In this document: piece by piece, positions 12,484-23,680 of the stretch
How positions within the stretch are numbered: the stretch's first letter is position 1
Layout: each line of letters begins with the position of its first letter
Assembly: GCA_016195825.1 (NCBI GenBank)
Contig: JACPYV010000158.1
Location: 1-64,000 of the forward strand
From: Burkholderiales bacterium
GTDB taxonomy: Bacteria; Pseudomonadota; Gammaproteobacteria; Burkholderiales; Burkholderiaceae_C
Direction of reading: 5' to 3'
Length of the DNA: 64,000 bases
Notes under the pieces: model-generated
What the model was told of the DNA's origin: nothing
The model's database searches: none
What the model saw: the letters and a program-made list of their open reading frames with translations, nothing else
Program-made: the position numbers and the translations under genes

Positions 12484-14016
12484 ATGACGCCCGCCGTTCG
12501 CCTCCAGGCGATTTCCAAGCGCTTCGGCGCGGTCCAGGCCAACCGTGAGGTGTCGTTCGACATCGCGGCTGGCAGCGTGCATGGCCTCGTCGGCGAGAAC
12601 GGCGCGGGCAAGAGCACGCTGATGGCCATTCTTTACGGCTACTACCACGCCGACTCAGGCACCATCGAGGTCGACGGCCAGCCCGTCCACATCGCCAACT
12701 CGCAGCAGGCGATTGCGCTAGGCATCGGCATGGTCCACCAGCACTTCATGCTGGTGGACACGCTGAGCTGCCTGGAGAACGTCATGCTCGGCGCGGAAGG
12801 GGGCTTCTTCCTCAGCGCCTCCAAGGCCAAGGTCCGGGCGACGCTGGAAGCGCTGATGGCCGAGACCGGCCTGCACGTTCAGCTGGACGCTCTCGTCAGC
12901 GAGCTGCCGGTGGGTGAGCTGCAGCGGCTGGAGATCCTGAAGGCGCTGTACCGCGGCGCCCGCATCCTCATCCTTGACGAGCCGACTGCCGTGCTGACGC
13001 CGCAGGAGACCGACCAGCTCTTCGTCACGCTGCGCCGGCTGAAGGAGCGCGGCACCACGCTCATCCTCATCACGCACAAGCTCAGGGAAGTCATGAGCCT
13101 GTGCGGCGCCGTCACGGTGATGCGCGCCGGTCAGGTCGTCGAGACGCGGCCCATCGCCGACTGGAGCGAGGAGGCGCTGGCTGAGTCCATGGTGGGCCGC
13201 AAGGTCACGCTGGGTCGGCCCGAGGGGCTGGAGGTGCATGCCGGGGAGGTGCGCCTGCAGGCGGCGGGCCTGAGCCTGAAGCATGCCAATGGCGTCCCGG
13301 CGCTGAAGGACGTCAGCCTCACGCTCAGGGCCGGCGAAATCGTCGGCGTTGCCGGTGTGTCGGGCAATGGCCAGAGCGAGTTGCTGGAAGTGCTGTCCGG
13401 CCTGCGGGCGCCCGAGGGCGGCCGCCTGCAACTGGGCGGCGCGTCGTTCACGCCGGACGCGTGGCTGGACACAGCCCAGGCCCGCCCGCTGCGCCTGGCC
13501 CATGTGCCCGAGGACCGGCATGCGGTGGGCCTGGTGATGAGCTTCCCGGCCTGGGAGTCCGCCGTGCTGGGCTACCAGAACCTGTCCAAGTACCGCCGCG
13601 GCGCGTCCATGGACCATGCGGCGATGCGCGAGGCCACGCGCCAGATGCAGGAGCGCTTCGACGTGCGCCCGCGCGACGAGAACCTGGGTTCGTCCAAGTT
13701 CTCCGGTGGCAACCAGCAAAAGCTCATCCTTGCGCGCGAGATTGGCGAGCAGCCGACCGTGCTGCTGGTGGGCCAGCCCACGCGCGGCGTCGACATCGGC
13801 GCCATCGAATTCATCCACGGCCAGCTGCGCGCGCTGCGCGACGCCGGCTGTGCGGTGCTGCTGGTCAGCAGCGAGCTGGACGAGATCCTGGCGCTGGCCG
13901 ACCGCGTCGTCGTCATGAACTGCGGTCGTATCACCGGCGAACTGGCCATCGAGGACTGCGATGAAAAACGCCTGGGCCTTTTGATGGCCGCACAAGAAGA
14001 AAGGGCGGCTGCATGA
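12484..14016 (+). CDS. ABC transporter ATP-binding protein (tandem ATPase, nucleoside uptake)
   Basis: Walker A GENGAGKSTLMAILYG, signature LPVGELQRLEILKAL, Walker B RILILDEPTAVLTP; second domain GVSGNGQSELLEVLSG, FSGGNQQKLILAREI. Confidence 0.95.
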   Translation: MTPAVRLQAISKRFGAVQANREVSFDIAAGSVHGLVGENGAGKSTLMAILYGYYHADSGTIEVDGQPVHIANSQQAIALGIGMVHQHFMLVDTLSCLENVMLGAEGGFFLSASKAKVRATLEALMAETGLHVQLDALVSELPVGELQRLEILKALYRGARILILDEPTAVLTPQETDQLFVTLRRLKERGTTLILITHKLREVMSLCGAVTVMRAGQVVETRPIADWSEEALAESMVGRKVTLGRPEGLEVHAGEVRLQAAGLSLKHANGVPALKDVSLTLRAGEIVGVAGVSGNGQSELLEVLSGLRAPEGGRLQLGGASFTPDAWLDTAQARPLRLAHVPEDRHAVGLVMSFPAWESAVLGYQNLSKYRRGASMDHAAMREATRQMQERFDVRPRDENLGSSKFSGGNQQKLILAREIGEQPTVLLVGQPTRGVDIGAIEFIHGQLRALRDAGCAVLLVSSELDEILALADRVVVMNCGRITGELAIEDCDEKRLGLLMAAQEERAAA

Positions 14017-14068
14017 AGCGAGCCGAGCGCTGGGCCGCTCCCGAGGCGGCTCGCATCTCCTCGGGGGA

Positions 14069-14092
14069 TCGCCTGCGGTACTCCGCAGGCGA
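14069..14092. repeat. Intra-operon inverted repeat (10-bp stem)
   Basis: TCGCCTGCGG-TACT-CCGCAGGCGA directly upstream of the permease RBS (gaggggcggacATG). Confidence 0.7.
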
Positions 14093-14101
14093 GGGGCGGA
14101 C

Positions 14102-15205
14102 ATGAGCCAACCCTTGACTCTCCCTCGTTGGATCGACATCGGCCTGCTGCCGTTGTGGAACCTGGCCATCGCACTGGTCGTGGCCGGCCTGGTCGTCATG
14201 GTCATCGGGCACAGCCCGCTGCAGGCGCTGACCGTGCTGCTGAATGGCGCCCTGGGCAGCGTGCGCGGCCTGGGTTATTCGCTGTACTACGCGACCACCT
14301 TCATCTTTACGGGCCTCGCCGTCGCCGTGGCCATCCATGCCGGCCTGTTCAACATCGGTGGCGAAGGCCAGGCCACGCTCGGCGGCGTGGGCGTGGCGCT
14401 GGTCGCACTGTGGCTGGGCGCCAAATTGCCGGCCATCGTCATGTTGCCGCTGCTGGTCGTCGCCGCCGCATTGTTCGGCATGCTGTGGGCAGCCCTGCCT
14501 GCATATCTGCAGGCCTGGCGCGGCAGCCACATCGTCATCACGACCATCATGTTTAACTTCCTAGGCGCCGCGCTGAACGCCTATCTACTGGTGAACTGGC
14601 TGCGCCCGGCCGGCAGCATGTCGGTTGAGTCGGCCGAGTTTGCCGAGAGCGCCCGCATGCCGGCGCTGCACCAGATGGCGGCTGCGCTGGGCTACGAACT
14701 GCCGTCGTCACCGCTCAACCTCAGCCTGGTCATCGCGTTGATTGCCTGCGTGGCGGTGGGCTGGTTCCTGTGGAAGAGCGCGGCCGGCTACGCGGTCCGC
14801 TCGGTCGGCAGCGCACCGCGCGCCGCGCACTACGCCGGCATCCGCCCGCGGGCGCAGGTCATGATCGCGATGGCCATCTCCGGCGCACTGGCTGGCATGG
14901 TGGGCATCAACGAGATCTCAGGCGTGCAGGGCAAGCTGACGCTGGACTTCGTCGCCGGTGCCGGTTTCACTGGCATTGCCGTGTCGCTGATGGGCCGCAA
15001 CCATCCGGTCGGCATCGTGTTGGCGTCGCTGCTGTTCGGCGTGCTCTACCAGGGCGGCGTCGAGGTGTCGTTCGAGCTGCAGGGCTTCAGCCGCGAGATG
15101 GTCGTCACGGCCCAGGGCCTGATCGTGCTGTTCTCGGGCGCGATGGCCACGGTCAGTGCGCCGCTGTTCGCGCGCATTTACGCGGCAGTCAAGGGAGGCC
15201 GCTGA
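14102..15205 (+). CDS. ABC transporter permease (nucleoside-type, BPD_transp_2)
   Basis: Multi-TM; GLFNIGGEGQATLGGVGVALVALWLGAKLP; RSVGSAPRAAHYAGI. Confidence 0.94.
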   Translation: MSQPLTLPRWIDIGLLPLWNLAIALVVAGLVVMVIGHSPLQALTVLLNGALGSVRGLGYSLYYATTFIFTGLAVAVAIHAGLFNIGGEGQATLGGVGVALVALWLGAKLPAIVMLPLLVVAAALFGMLWAALPAYLQAWRGSHIVITTIMFNFLGAALNAYLLVNWLRPAGSMSVESAEFAESARMPALHQMAAALGYELPSSPLNLSLVIALIACVAVGWFLWKSAAGYAVRSVGSAPRAAHYAGIRPRAQVMIAMAISGALAGMVGINEISGVQGKLTLDFVAGAGFTGIAVSLMGRNHPVGIVLASLLFGVLYQGGVEVSFELQGFSREMVVTAQGLIVLFSGAMATVSAPLFARIYAAVKGGR

Positions 15206-16170
15206 TGGATGAGGTCCTGATCGCCTCAGTGCTGGCGTCCACGTTGCGCGTCAGCGCGCCGCTGCTGCTGTGCGCGATGGCGGGCGTGCTGTCCGAGCGC
15301 GCCGGCGTCGTCGACCTGGGCCTGGAAGGCAAGATGCTGTTCGCGGCGTTTGCTGCCGCGGCGATCGCCTCGGTCACGCATTCCACGGGGCTGGGCTTGC
15401 TGGCCGCCATCGCCGTGGCCAGCCTGGCGTCCATGCTGCACGGCTTTGCCTGCGTGACCAACCGCGGCGACCAGGTCGTCTCCGGCGTCGCGCTGAACAT
15501 GATCGCTGCAGGCCTCACGGTCGTGCTGGGCATTGCCTGGTTCCAGCAGGGCGGCCAGACGCCGCCCATTGAGCCCGACGTGCGCCTGACGGCGCTCGCC
15601 AAGGGTTTCGCCGAGCCGCAGCCGGGCAACTGGTTCGCGTCCGTCATCGGCCATGGATTGCTGAGCCACAACGTGCTGGTCTACGTCGCCTTCCTGATGG
15701 TGGCGGCCGTCTGGTTCTTCCTGGAGCGCACACGGCCGGGCCTGCGCCTGCGCGCGGTGGGCGAGAACCCAGCCATGGTCGAAGCCGCCGGCATGTCTGT
15801 CCAGGGCCTGCGCTACCAGGCGCTGCTGATGAATGGCGTGCTCTGTGGCCTGGCAGGCTCCTACCTGACGCTGGCGCAGAACGCGTCCTTCTCGCCCAAC
15901 ATGACGGCCGGCCGCGGCTTCATCGCGCTGGCCGCGATGATCTTCGGCAAGTGGAAACCGCTGCCGACCATGGGCGCCTGCCTGCTGTTCGGCTTCCTGG
16001 ACGCAGTGGCCATCCGGATGCAGGGCGTGCAGCTCCCGGGCATCGGGGAAGTGCCGGTGCAGCTGATCCAGGCGCTGCCCTACATCCTGACCGTCGTGCT
16101 GTTGGCCGGTTTCATTGGTTCGGCAATTGCCCCCAAGGCTTTGGGCAAGCCCTACGTGAAGGAGCGCTGA
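15205..16170 (+). CDS. ABC transporter permease (nucleoside-type, BPD_transp_2)
   Basis: ATG overlaps previous stop; MDEVLIASVLASTLRVSAPLLLCAMAGVLSERAGVVDLGLEGKMLFAAFAA...RAVGENPAMVEAAGMSV. Confidence 0.94.
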   Translation: MDEVLIASVLASTLRVSAPLLLCAMAGVLSERAGVVDLGLEGKMLFAAFAAAAIASVTHSTGLGLLAAIAVASLASMLHGFACVTNRGDQVVSGVALNMIAAGLTVVLGIAWFQQGGQTPPIEPDVRLTALAKGFAEPQPGNWFASVIGHGLLSHNVLVYVAFLMVAAVWFFLERTRPGLRLRAVGENPAMVEAAGMSVQGLRYQALLMNGVLCGLAGSYLTLAQNASFSPNMTAGRGFIALAAMIFGKWKPLPTMGACLLFGFLDAVAIRMQGVQLPGIGEVPVQLIQALPYILTVVLLAGFIGSAIAPKALGKPYVKER

Positions 16171-16171
16171 G

Positions 16172-16588
16172 ATGGAACTTTCCCCGGACCTGCTGAACCG
16201 CCTGCTCGCCGAGTCGCTGCGCGCCCGCGAGTTCTCGCATTCCCCTTACTCCAAGTACAAGGTCGGCGCCGCCATCCTCGACGAGCAGGGCCGCATCCAC
16301 CTCGGCGCCAACATGGAGAACGCGTCCTATCCACAAGGGTGGTGCGCTGAGCCCTCCGCGCTGACGGCCATGATCATGGCCGGCGGCAAACGGGCCGTTG
16401 CGGTCCTGGTGACCGGCCCGGGCCCCGACGTCATCACCCCCTGCGGCGGCTGCCGCCAGAAGCTGCGGGAGTTCTCCGTTCCGGAAGAACTTGTCATCAT
16501 TGCTGGCGATCCTGGCGGCATCCGCCAACGCTGGACCCTGGCCGAACTGCTGCCCCACAGCTTCGGGCCGGCTCACCTGAACATCTGA
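16172..16588 (+). CDS. cdd: Cytidine deaminase
   Basis: SHSPYSKYKVGAAILDEQGRIHLGANMENASYPQGWCAEPSAL and PCGGCRQKLREF zinc motifs. Confidence 0.95.
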   Translation: MELSPDLLNRLLAESLRAREFSHSPYSKYKVGAAILDEQGRIHLGANMENASYPQGWCAEPSALTAMIMAGGKRAVAVLVTGPGPDVITPCGGCRQKLREFSVPEELVIIAGDPGGIRQRWTLAELLPHSFGPAHLNI

Positions 16589-16596
16589 GGTTCCCC

Positions 16597-17433
16597 ATGA
16601 TCAACAACACCCAGCTCGACGTCGCGATCACCGCGAGCGTCGAGAAGCTGCAATCCCTGTTCGGCAACGCCCCTGAAGTTGCCGTCGTGCTCGGCTCCGG
16701 CTGGGCCGGTGCGGTCAGCCATGTGCAGGACGCCAAGAACCTGCCGTACACCGAACTGCCGGCCTTCCCGCAGCCCAAGGTCGAAGGCCACGTCAACGAG
16801 ATCGTCGTCGGCAACATTGGCAACCAGCGCGTCATCTTCCTGCGCGGCCGCGCCCACACCTACGAGAGCGGTGACTGCACCGGCATGGCCGGTGCGCTGC
16901 GTACGCTCAAGCGCTGGGGCGTGAAGCTGGTCGTGCAGACCAACGCCTCCGGCTCGCTGCGCGGCCACATGCCGCCCGGTAGCCTGATGCTGATCGCCGA
17001 CCACATCAATGCGCCGCAACGCAGCCCGTTGGTCGGCGAGCAGGGCAGCCACCGCTTCGTCGACATGGTCAACGCCTACGACGCCGACCTGCGCAAGCAC
17101 GCGCTGGCGCTGGCCAAGCGCGAGAACCTGATGCTGGGCGAGGGCACCTATTGCTGGGCGCTGGGCCCGCAGTTCGAGACGCCGGCCGAGATCCGCATGT
17201 TCGCCGCCTGGGGCGCCGACGCCGTCGGCATGAGCACCGTGCCCGAGACCATCCTGGCCCGCCATGCCGGCCTCAAGGTCATGGGGGTGGCGCTGATGAC
17301 CAACATGGCTGCCGGCCTGTCCGCCGAGGCGCTGACGCACGACCTGACGCTGAAGCAGGCGCAGATGTCGGGCGAGCGCGCGTCGGCCTTCCTGGCGGCG
17401 CTGGTCGCCAGCTTTGCGGACCTGGCGCTGTGA
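16597..17433 (+). CDS. Purine-nucleoside phosphorylase
   Basis: VAVVLGSGWAGAVSHV, LPAFPQPKVEGHVNEIV, FLRGRAHTYESGD, YCWALGPQFETPAEIRMFAAWGADAVGMSTVPETILARHAGLKVMG. Confidence 0.95.
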   Translation: MINNTQLDVAITASVEKLQSLFGNAPEVAVVLGSGWAGAVSHVQDAKNLPYTELPAFPQPKVEGHVNEIVVGNIGNQRVIFLRGRAHTYESGDCTGMAGALRTLKRWGVKLVVQTNASGSLRGHMPPGSLMLIADHINAPQRSPLVGEQGSHRFVDMVNAYDADLRKHALALAKRENLMLGEGTYCWALGPQFETPAEIRMFAAWGADAVGMSTVPETILARHAGLKVMGVALMTNMAAGLSAEALTHDLTLKQAQMSGERASAFLAALVASFADLAL

Positions 17434-17463
17434 GCCCCGCACGGCCGCCCGAGAGGGCTCAGC

Positions 17464-17478
17464 TCCCGCTGGGCGGGA
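17464..17478. repeat. Intra-operon hairpin (TCCCGC-TGG-GCGGGA)
   Basis: Inverted repeat in the 70-bp gap between the PNP gene and deoC. Confidence 0.5.
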
Positions 17479-17503
17479 CAGCGTGCAGCGCTAAGGGTGC
17501 ACC

Positions 17504-18268
<765 letters not shown>

Positions 18269-18271
18269 ACC

Positions 18272-19582
18272 ATGCTTGCCCAAGAAATCATCCGCGCCAA
18301 GCGCGACGGTCAGGCGCTCGACGAAGCGCAGATCAACCACTTCGTCCGCGGCCTGGTCGACAACTCGTGGAGCGAAGGCCAGGTCGCCGCGCTCGGCATG
18401 GCCGTGTTCCTGAAGGGCATGGGCCGCGACGAAGCCGTGCTGCTGACCCGCGCGATGATGAACTCCGGGCGCGTCATGCGCTGGCCCGACATGCCCGGCC
18501 CCGTACTGGACAAGCACAGCAGCGGCGGCGTGGGCGACAAGGTCAGCCTGATGCTGGCGCCTATGGTGGCCGCCTGCGGCGGCTATGTGCCGATGATCGC
18601 CGGCCGCGGCCTGGGCCACACCGGTGGCACTGTCGACAAGCTGGAAGCCATCCCCGGCTACACGACCACGCCCGACCCTGCTAAGTTCGACCAGATCGTG
18701 CGCACGCTGGGATGCGCCATCATCGGCCAGACGGCCGACCTGGCGCCCGCCGACAAACGTTTCTATGCGACGCGCGACGTGACGGCCACGGTGGAAAGCG
18801 TGCCGCTGATCACCGCCAGCATCCTCTCAAAGAAGCTGGCCGCAGGCCTCGAAGGCCTGGCCATGGACATCAAGTGCGGCAACGGCGCTTTCGCGTCCAC
18901 GCCCGAGTTCGCCAGGGAACTGGCCGAGAGCATCGTCGCCGTGGCCGGTGGCGCGGGCCTGAAGACGCGCGCACTGATCACCGACATGAACCAGATCCTC
19001 GGCAGCGAGGTGGGCAATGCGCTGGAGATCGCCGAGACGGTGCGTTACCTGACGGGTGAATGGCGTGAGCCGCGGCTGCACGAGATCACGCTGGCGCTGT
19101 GCGCCGAGATGCTGGTCCTCGGTGGCCTGGCCGCAGACACCGCCGCTGCGCGCATCAAGCTGCAGGCCGGCCTGGACAGCGGCCTCGCAGCCGAGAAGTT
19201 CGCCAAGATGGTGGCGGCCCTGGGCGGCCCGGCCGACCTGCTGGAGCGGCCCGAGGCCTACCTCGCGGCGGCACCCGTCACCAAGCCAGTGCCTGCGCCG
19301 CGCGACGGTCATCTGGCCGGCATGGCGACGCGCGACCTTGGCGTGCTCATCGTCGAGCTGGGCGGCGGCCGCCGCAAGGCCGGTGATGCCATCGACATGC
19401 GTGTCGGTTACTCGGCCGTGAAGCCGGTCGGTACCGTGTTCAAGGCCGGTGAGCCGCTGGCCTTCATCCACGCTGCCGACGACGCTGCCGCCGACCGTGC
19501 CGTGGCGGCCTATCTGTCCGCCTGCCGCATCACCGACGCAGCGCCGGCAGCGGCGCCCCTGGTGCTGGCCGAGGTGGGCTGA
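18272..19582 (+). CDS. deoA: Thymidine phosphorylase
   Basis: [53 protein letters not shown] signature. Confidence 0.97.
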   Translation: MLAQEIIRAKRDGQALDEAQINHFVRGLVDNSWSEGQVAALGMAVFLKGMGRDEAVLLTRAMMNSGRVMRWPDMPGPVLDKHSSGGVGDKVSLMLAPMVAACGGYVPMIAGRGLGHTGGTVDKLEAIPGYTTTPDPAKFDQIVRTLGCAIIGQTADLAPADKRFYATRDVTATVESVPLITASILSKKLAAGLEGLAMDIKCGNGAFASTPEFARELAESIVAVAGGAGLKTRALITDMNQILGSEVGNALEIAETVRYLTGEWREPRLHEITLALCAEMLVLGGLAADTAAARIKLQAGLDSGLAAEKFAKMVAALGGPADLLERPEAYLAAAPVTKPVPAPRDGHLAGMATRDLGVLIVELGGGRRKAGDAIDMRVGYSAVKPVGTVFKAGEPLAFIHAADDAAADRAVAAYLSACRITDAAPAAAPLVLAEVG

Positions 19583-20313
19583 TGTCGGAGGACACTGTGC
19601 CCGAGTCCACTCCCAAGCCCGAGGCCGACGCCGCACTCAAGCGCCGCGCCATCAAGAGCTTTGTGACCCGACCCGGCCGCATGGGCACGGGGCAGATCAA
19701 GGCCTTGACCGAGCTCGGCCCCAAGTTCGTGCTGCCCTACAGCACACAGCGGCTGGACGCTGCTGCCATCTTTGGCCGCAGCGCGCCGCTGGTGCTGGAG
19801 ATCGGCTTCGGCATGGGCGCGGCCACGGCCGACATTGCGGCCACCTTGCCCGACCATGATTTCATCGGCTGTGAGGTGCACGAACCCGGTGTCGGCGCAT
19901 TGCTGAAACTGATCGGCGAGCGCGAGCTGACCAACATCCGCATCGTCCAGCACGATGCGGTCGAGGTGCTGCGCGACATGATCGGCCCCGACCTGCTGGC
20001 CGGCGTGCACATCTTCTTTCCCGATCCCTGGCACAAGAAGCGTCACAACAAGCGCCGCCTGATACAGCCCGGCTTCGTCGCCAACCTGGTGCAGCACATC
20101 AAGCCCGGTGGCTACCTGCACTGCGCGACCGACTGGCAGCCCTATGCCGAGCAGATGCTGGAAGTTCTGTCGGCCGAAGCAGCCCTCCTGAACACCGCGG
20201 CGGCTGCATCGGGTTACGCTGACAAGCCCGCCTACCGCCCGCTGACCAAGTTCGAGGCCCGAGGCCTGCGCCTTGGCCACGGGGTCTGGGACCTGGTGTT
20301 TAGGAAGCGTTGA
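19582..20313 (+). CDS. trmB: tRNA (guanine-N7)-methyltransferase
   Basis: [40 protein letters not shown] signature. Confidence 0.96.
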   Translation: MSEDTVPESTPKPEADAALKRRAIKSFVTRPGRMGTGQIKALTELGPKFVLPYSTQRLDAAAIFGRSAPLVLEIGFGMGAATADIAATLPDHDFIGCEVHEPGVGALLKLIGERELTNIRIVQHDAVEVLRDMIGPDLLAGVHIFFPDPWHKKRHNKRRLIQPGFVANLVQHIKPGGYLHCATDWQPYAEQMLEVLSAEAALLNTAAAASGYADKPAYRPLTKFEARGLRLGHGVWDLVFRKR

Positions 20314-21527
20314 TGACTTCACCCCTTCACGGCAAACACATCCTCCTCGCCATGACCGGCGGCATCGCCGGCTACAAGATCGCCGAGCTGACGCGGCTCT
20401 TCGTGAAGGGCGGCGCCACCGTGCAGGTCATGATGACCGAGGGCGCCGAAGCCTTCATCACCGCGGTGACCATGCATGCGCTGTCCGGTCGCCCGGTTTA
20501 CACCAGCCAGTGGGATGCGCGGCCCGACAACAACATGGCACACATCAACCTCAGTCGTGACGCCGACGTGATGGTGGTGGCGCCCGCCAGCGCCGACGCG
20601 ATCGCCGCGCTGGCGCAGGGCAGGGCGGACGACCTCGTCGGCCTGACCGCGCTGGCGCGCCGCATCCACGAGTGCCCGCTGCTGGTCGTGCCGGCCATGA
20701 ACCGCGAGATGTGGGCCCATCCGGCCACGCAGCGCAACGTCGCGCAGATCACTGCGGACGGCGCCACCGTCATCGGCCCGGCCAACGGCGACCAGGCCTG
20801 TGGCGAGATCGGTGACGGCCGCATGCTGGAGGCGCAGGAAATCTTCGACGACGTCGAGGCCTTCCTGGCCCCTAAACCGCTGCGCGGCAAGAAGCTGCTC
20901 ATCACCGCCGGCCCCACCTTCGAGCCCATCGATCCGGTGCGCGGCATCACCAACCACAGCAGCGGCAAGATGGGCTTTGCCATCGCCCGTGCGGCGGCTG
21001 AAGCTGGCGCCGACGTGACCCTGGTGGCTGGCCCGGTTCACCTGGCCACGCCGCGTGGCGTGCAGCGCCTCAACGTACAGAGCGCGCAGCAGATGTTCGA
21101 CGCCGTGCTGCCGCTCGCCAGCCACCAGCACGCCTTCATCGCCACCGCCGCCGTTGCCGACTGGCGCCCCGCGCAGACGCACGAGCACAAGCTGAAGAAG
21201 GCCGAAGGCGGGGCGACGGCACCCACCATCGCGATGGCCGAGAACCCCGACATCCTGGCCGCGGTCGCCAGGCTGCCCAAGCCGCCCTACTGCGTCGGCT
21301 TCGCCGCCGAAAGCGAGAAGCTCGCCGAGCACGCCGACGCCAAGCGCCGCCGCAAGGGCATCCCGCTCATCGTCGCCAACCTAGGCCCGGCCACCTTCGG
21401 CCGTGACGACAACGCGCTGCTGCTCATCGACGAGCAGGGCCAGCGTGAACTGCCTGAAATGGGAGGTCGGGCCGACAAGCTCAGCCTCGCGCGCGAGCTG
21501 ATCGCCGAACTCTCGAAACGACTCTGA
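20313..21527 (+). CDS. coaBC: Bifunctional phosphopantothenoylcysteine decarboxylase/phosphopantothenate-cysteine ligase
   Basis: [74 protein letters not shown] overlaps trmB stop. Confidence 0.96.
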   Translation: MTSPLHGKHILLAMTGGIAGYKIAELTRLFVKGGATVQVMMTEGAEAFITAVTMHALSGRPVYTSQWDARPDNNMAHINLSRDADVMVVAPASADAIAALAQGRADDLVGLTALARRIHECPLLVVPAMNREMWAHPATQRNVAQITADGATVIGPANGDQACGEIGDGRMLEAQEIFDDVEAFLAPKPLRGKKLLITAGPTFEPIDPVRGITNHSSGKMGFAIARAAAEAGADVTLVAGPVHLATPRGVQRLNVQSAQQMFDAVLPLASHQHAFIATAAVADWRPAQTHEHKLKKAEGGATAPTIAMAENPDILAAVARLPKPPYCVGFAAESEKLAEHADAKRRRKGIPLIVANLGPATFGRDDNALLLIDEQGQRELPEMGGRADKLSLARELIAELSKRL

Positions 21528-21976
21528 TGACCCCGATTGACCTGCAAGTGCTCGACGCCCGCATGGCCGAGCAGATCCCCGCCTACGCCACGCCCGGCAG
21601 CGCCGGCCTCGACCTGCGCGCCTGCCTGGACGAAGCGATCACGCTGGTTCCCGGCCAGACGACGCTGATCCCGACCGGCCTGGCCATCCACATCGCCGAC
21701 CCCGGCCTGGCGGCCATCATCCTGCCGCGCTCTGGCCTGGGCCACAAACACGGCATCGTGCTGGGCAACCTGGTCGGCCTGATCGACAGCGACTACCAGG
21801 GCCAGCTGATGGTCAGTTGCTGGAACCGCGGTCAGACCGAGTTCACCGTCCAGCCCTTCGAGCGCATCGCGCAGCTCGTCATCGTGCCGGTCGTTCAGGC
21901 GACTTTCCGCCGCGTGGACAGCTTCAACGCGTCCAGCCGTGGCGAGGGCGGCTTCGGCTCCACGGGCAAGGCGTAA
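21527..21976 (+). CDS. dut: dUTP diphosphatase
   Basis: [64 protein letters not shown] (five dUTPase motifs). Confidence 0.97.
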   Translation: MTPIDLQVLDARMAEQIPAYATPGSAGLDLRACLDEAITLVPGQTTLIPTGLAIHIADPGLAAIILPRSGLGHKHGIVLGNLVGLIDSDYQGQLMVSCWNRGQTEFTVQPFERIAQLVIVPVVQATFRRVDSFNASSRGEGGFGSTGKA

Positions 21977-21979
21977 AGA

Positions 21980-21997
21980 AGGCGCCGTGAGGCGCCT
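21980..21997. terminator. Hairpin between convergent dut and SlyD-like genes
   Basis: AGGCGCC-GTGA-GGCGCCT perfect 7-bp stem. Confidence 0.55.
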
Positions 21998-22002
21998 GTC
22001 CT

Positions 22003-22524
22003 TCAGTGAAGCGGTTCGTCCGGGGGCGCGCTGGTCTGCACCATGAAGATGGGCTCGCCCACCGAGCCGGCTTCCACCTCCTGCTCGGTTGCCGCGCGCA
22101 CGTCCAGCAGCGTCAGGTGCATGCGCAGCCCGATGCCGGCCAGCGGGTGGTTGCCGTCCAGCACGACGTGCTGGGGATAGACCTCCGTAACCGTGTAGAC
22201 CACGTCTGCAGGCATGCCTTCGGTGGCCGCGCCTTCAGGCAGCCCTTCGATCTGCAGGCCGGGTTCCACGCCATCGGGGAACAGGCTGCTCGCCTCGAAG
22301 CAGACCAGGCTGGAGTCGTAGTCGCCGAAGGCTTCCTCGGGCTGCAGCGCCAGGCTGGTTTCGAAGCCGACTTCCTGGCCGTCCAGCGCTTCCTCGACCT
22401 TGGCGAACAGGTCGTCACCCCCAAGCAGGAATTCCATGGGCTCGGTCAACTCGTCGATGAGTTGGCCTTGGGCATCTTCGAGTCTCCAGCGCAGGGAGAC
22501 GACACAGGGGCGGGTCGCTTGCAT
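22003..22524 (-). CDS. FKBP-type peptidyl-prolyl isomerase, SlyD-like
   Basis: MQATRPCVVSLRWRLEDAQGQLIDELTEPMEFLLGGDDLFAKVEEALDGQEVGFETSLALQPEEAFGDYD...VVLDGNHPLAGIGLRMHLTLLDVR. Confidence 0.88.
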   Translation of the reverse strand: MQATRPCVVSLRWRLEDAQGQLIDELTEPMEFLLGGDDLFAKVEEALDGQEVGFETSLALQPEEAFGDYDSSLVCFEASSLFPDGVEPGLQIEGLPEGAATEGMPADVVYTVTEVYPQHVVLDGNHPLAGIGLRMHLTLLDVRAATEQEVEAGSVGEPIFMVQTSAPPDEPLH

Positions 22525-22564
22525 GACCGAGATTTTCGCACGCAGCCCTCGGCACAATGGCCGT

Positions 22565-23680
22565 ATGCAGATCGCCCTCCCCACCCCGATGCTCGCCGGC
22601 CTGAGCCCGGCGCAGTTCATGCGCAAGCACTGGCAGAAGAAGCCGCTGCTTGTGCGACAGGCTTTTGCCGGTGCAGCGCCGCCGGCTTCATTGAAGGACC
22701 TGGCCTTGCTGGCCGCCCGCGACGACGTCGAATCGCGCCTTGTCACGGCCTTCGACGGCCAGTGGAGGCTCAAGCACGGCCCGATCGCGCGCCTGCCGGC
22801 CATGAGCAAGCCGGGCTGGACCCTGCTCGTGCAAGGCCTGGACCAGCACCTCGCCGAGGCCCGGGCACTGCTGGACCTGTTCCGCTTCGTGCCCGATGCG
22901 CGGCTGGACGACCTGATGCTGTCCATCGCGAGCGACGGCGGCGGCGTCGGCCCGCATTTCGACTCCTACGACGTCTTTCTCATCCAGCTGGCCGGGCGCC
23001 GGCGCTGGCGTATCGCGCCCCAGCGAGACGCTGTGCTGCGGGACGACGTGCCGCTGAAGATCATTGCCAACTTCAAGCCCGAGCAGGACTTCGTGCTGGA
23101 GGCTGGCGACATGTTGTACCTGCCCCCGGGCTGGGCGCATGACGGCATCGCCGTCGGCCCCGGCTGCGTGACAGCCTCGGTGGGCTTTCGCGCGTCGACG
23201 GTGGAGGGACTGGCGGCCGAACTGCTGCCGCGACTGCTCGACGAGGTCGACAGCGCCGGCAAGCTCTACGCCGACCCGCGCCAGGAGGCCGTCACCGACC
23301 CTGCCCGGGTGCCCACCGCGCTGCTGGATTTCGCCCGCCGCGCCGTCGAGGCCGCCATGCAGCGGCCCTTGGCGCTGGAGCGTGCGCTGGGCGAGGCGCT
23401 GACCGAGCCCAAGGCCAAGGTCTGGTTCGAGCCGGGCGAGCCGCTGCCGCCGGGGCAGGGCGCCGTGCTGGATCGTCGCAGCCGCATGCTTTACGACGCG
23501 GCCCATGTCTTCCTGAACGGCGAGAGTTTCCGCGCGGCGGGCCGTGATGCCGCCCTGATGCGTGGCCTGGCGGACAGCCGGCAGCTGTCCGCCGCCGAGG
23601 TGTTGCGGCTATCGGCGGGTGCGCGCGAGCTGCTCGACCAGTGGACCGAGGACGGCTGGGTGCAGCCGCTGGGGTCATGA
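22565..23680 (+). CDS. Cupin_4/JmjC-type ribosomal oxygenase (YcfD/RoxA-like)
   Basis: LSPAQFMRKHWQKKPLLVRQAF; GGVGPHFDSYDVFLIQLAGRRRWRI (HxD); LEAGDMLYLPPGWAHDGIA. Confidence 0.9.
   Translation: MQIALPTPMLAGLSPAQFMRKHWQKKPLLVRQAFAGAAPPASLKDLALLAARDDVESRLVTAFDGQWRLKHGPIARLPAMSKPGWTLLVQGLDQHLAEARALLDLFRFVPDARLDDLMLSIASDGGGVGPHFDSYDVFLIQLAGRRRWRIAPQRDAVLRDDVPLKIIANFKPEQDFVLEAGDMLYLPPGWAHDGIAVGPGCVTASVGFRASTVEGLAAELLPRLLDEVDSAGKLYADPRQEAVTDPARVPTALLDFARRAVEAAMQRPLALERALGEALTEPKAKVWFEPGEPLPPGQGAVLDRRSRMLYDAAHVFLNGESFRAAGRDAALMRGLADSRQLSAAEVLRLSAGARELLDQWTEDGWVQPLGS

Noticed and set aside
12718-14205. 495-aa minus-strand ORF opposite the nucleoside ABC ATPase
   Set aside because: Shadow ORF antisense to a well-supported ATPase; composition not protein-like.
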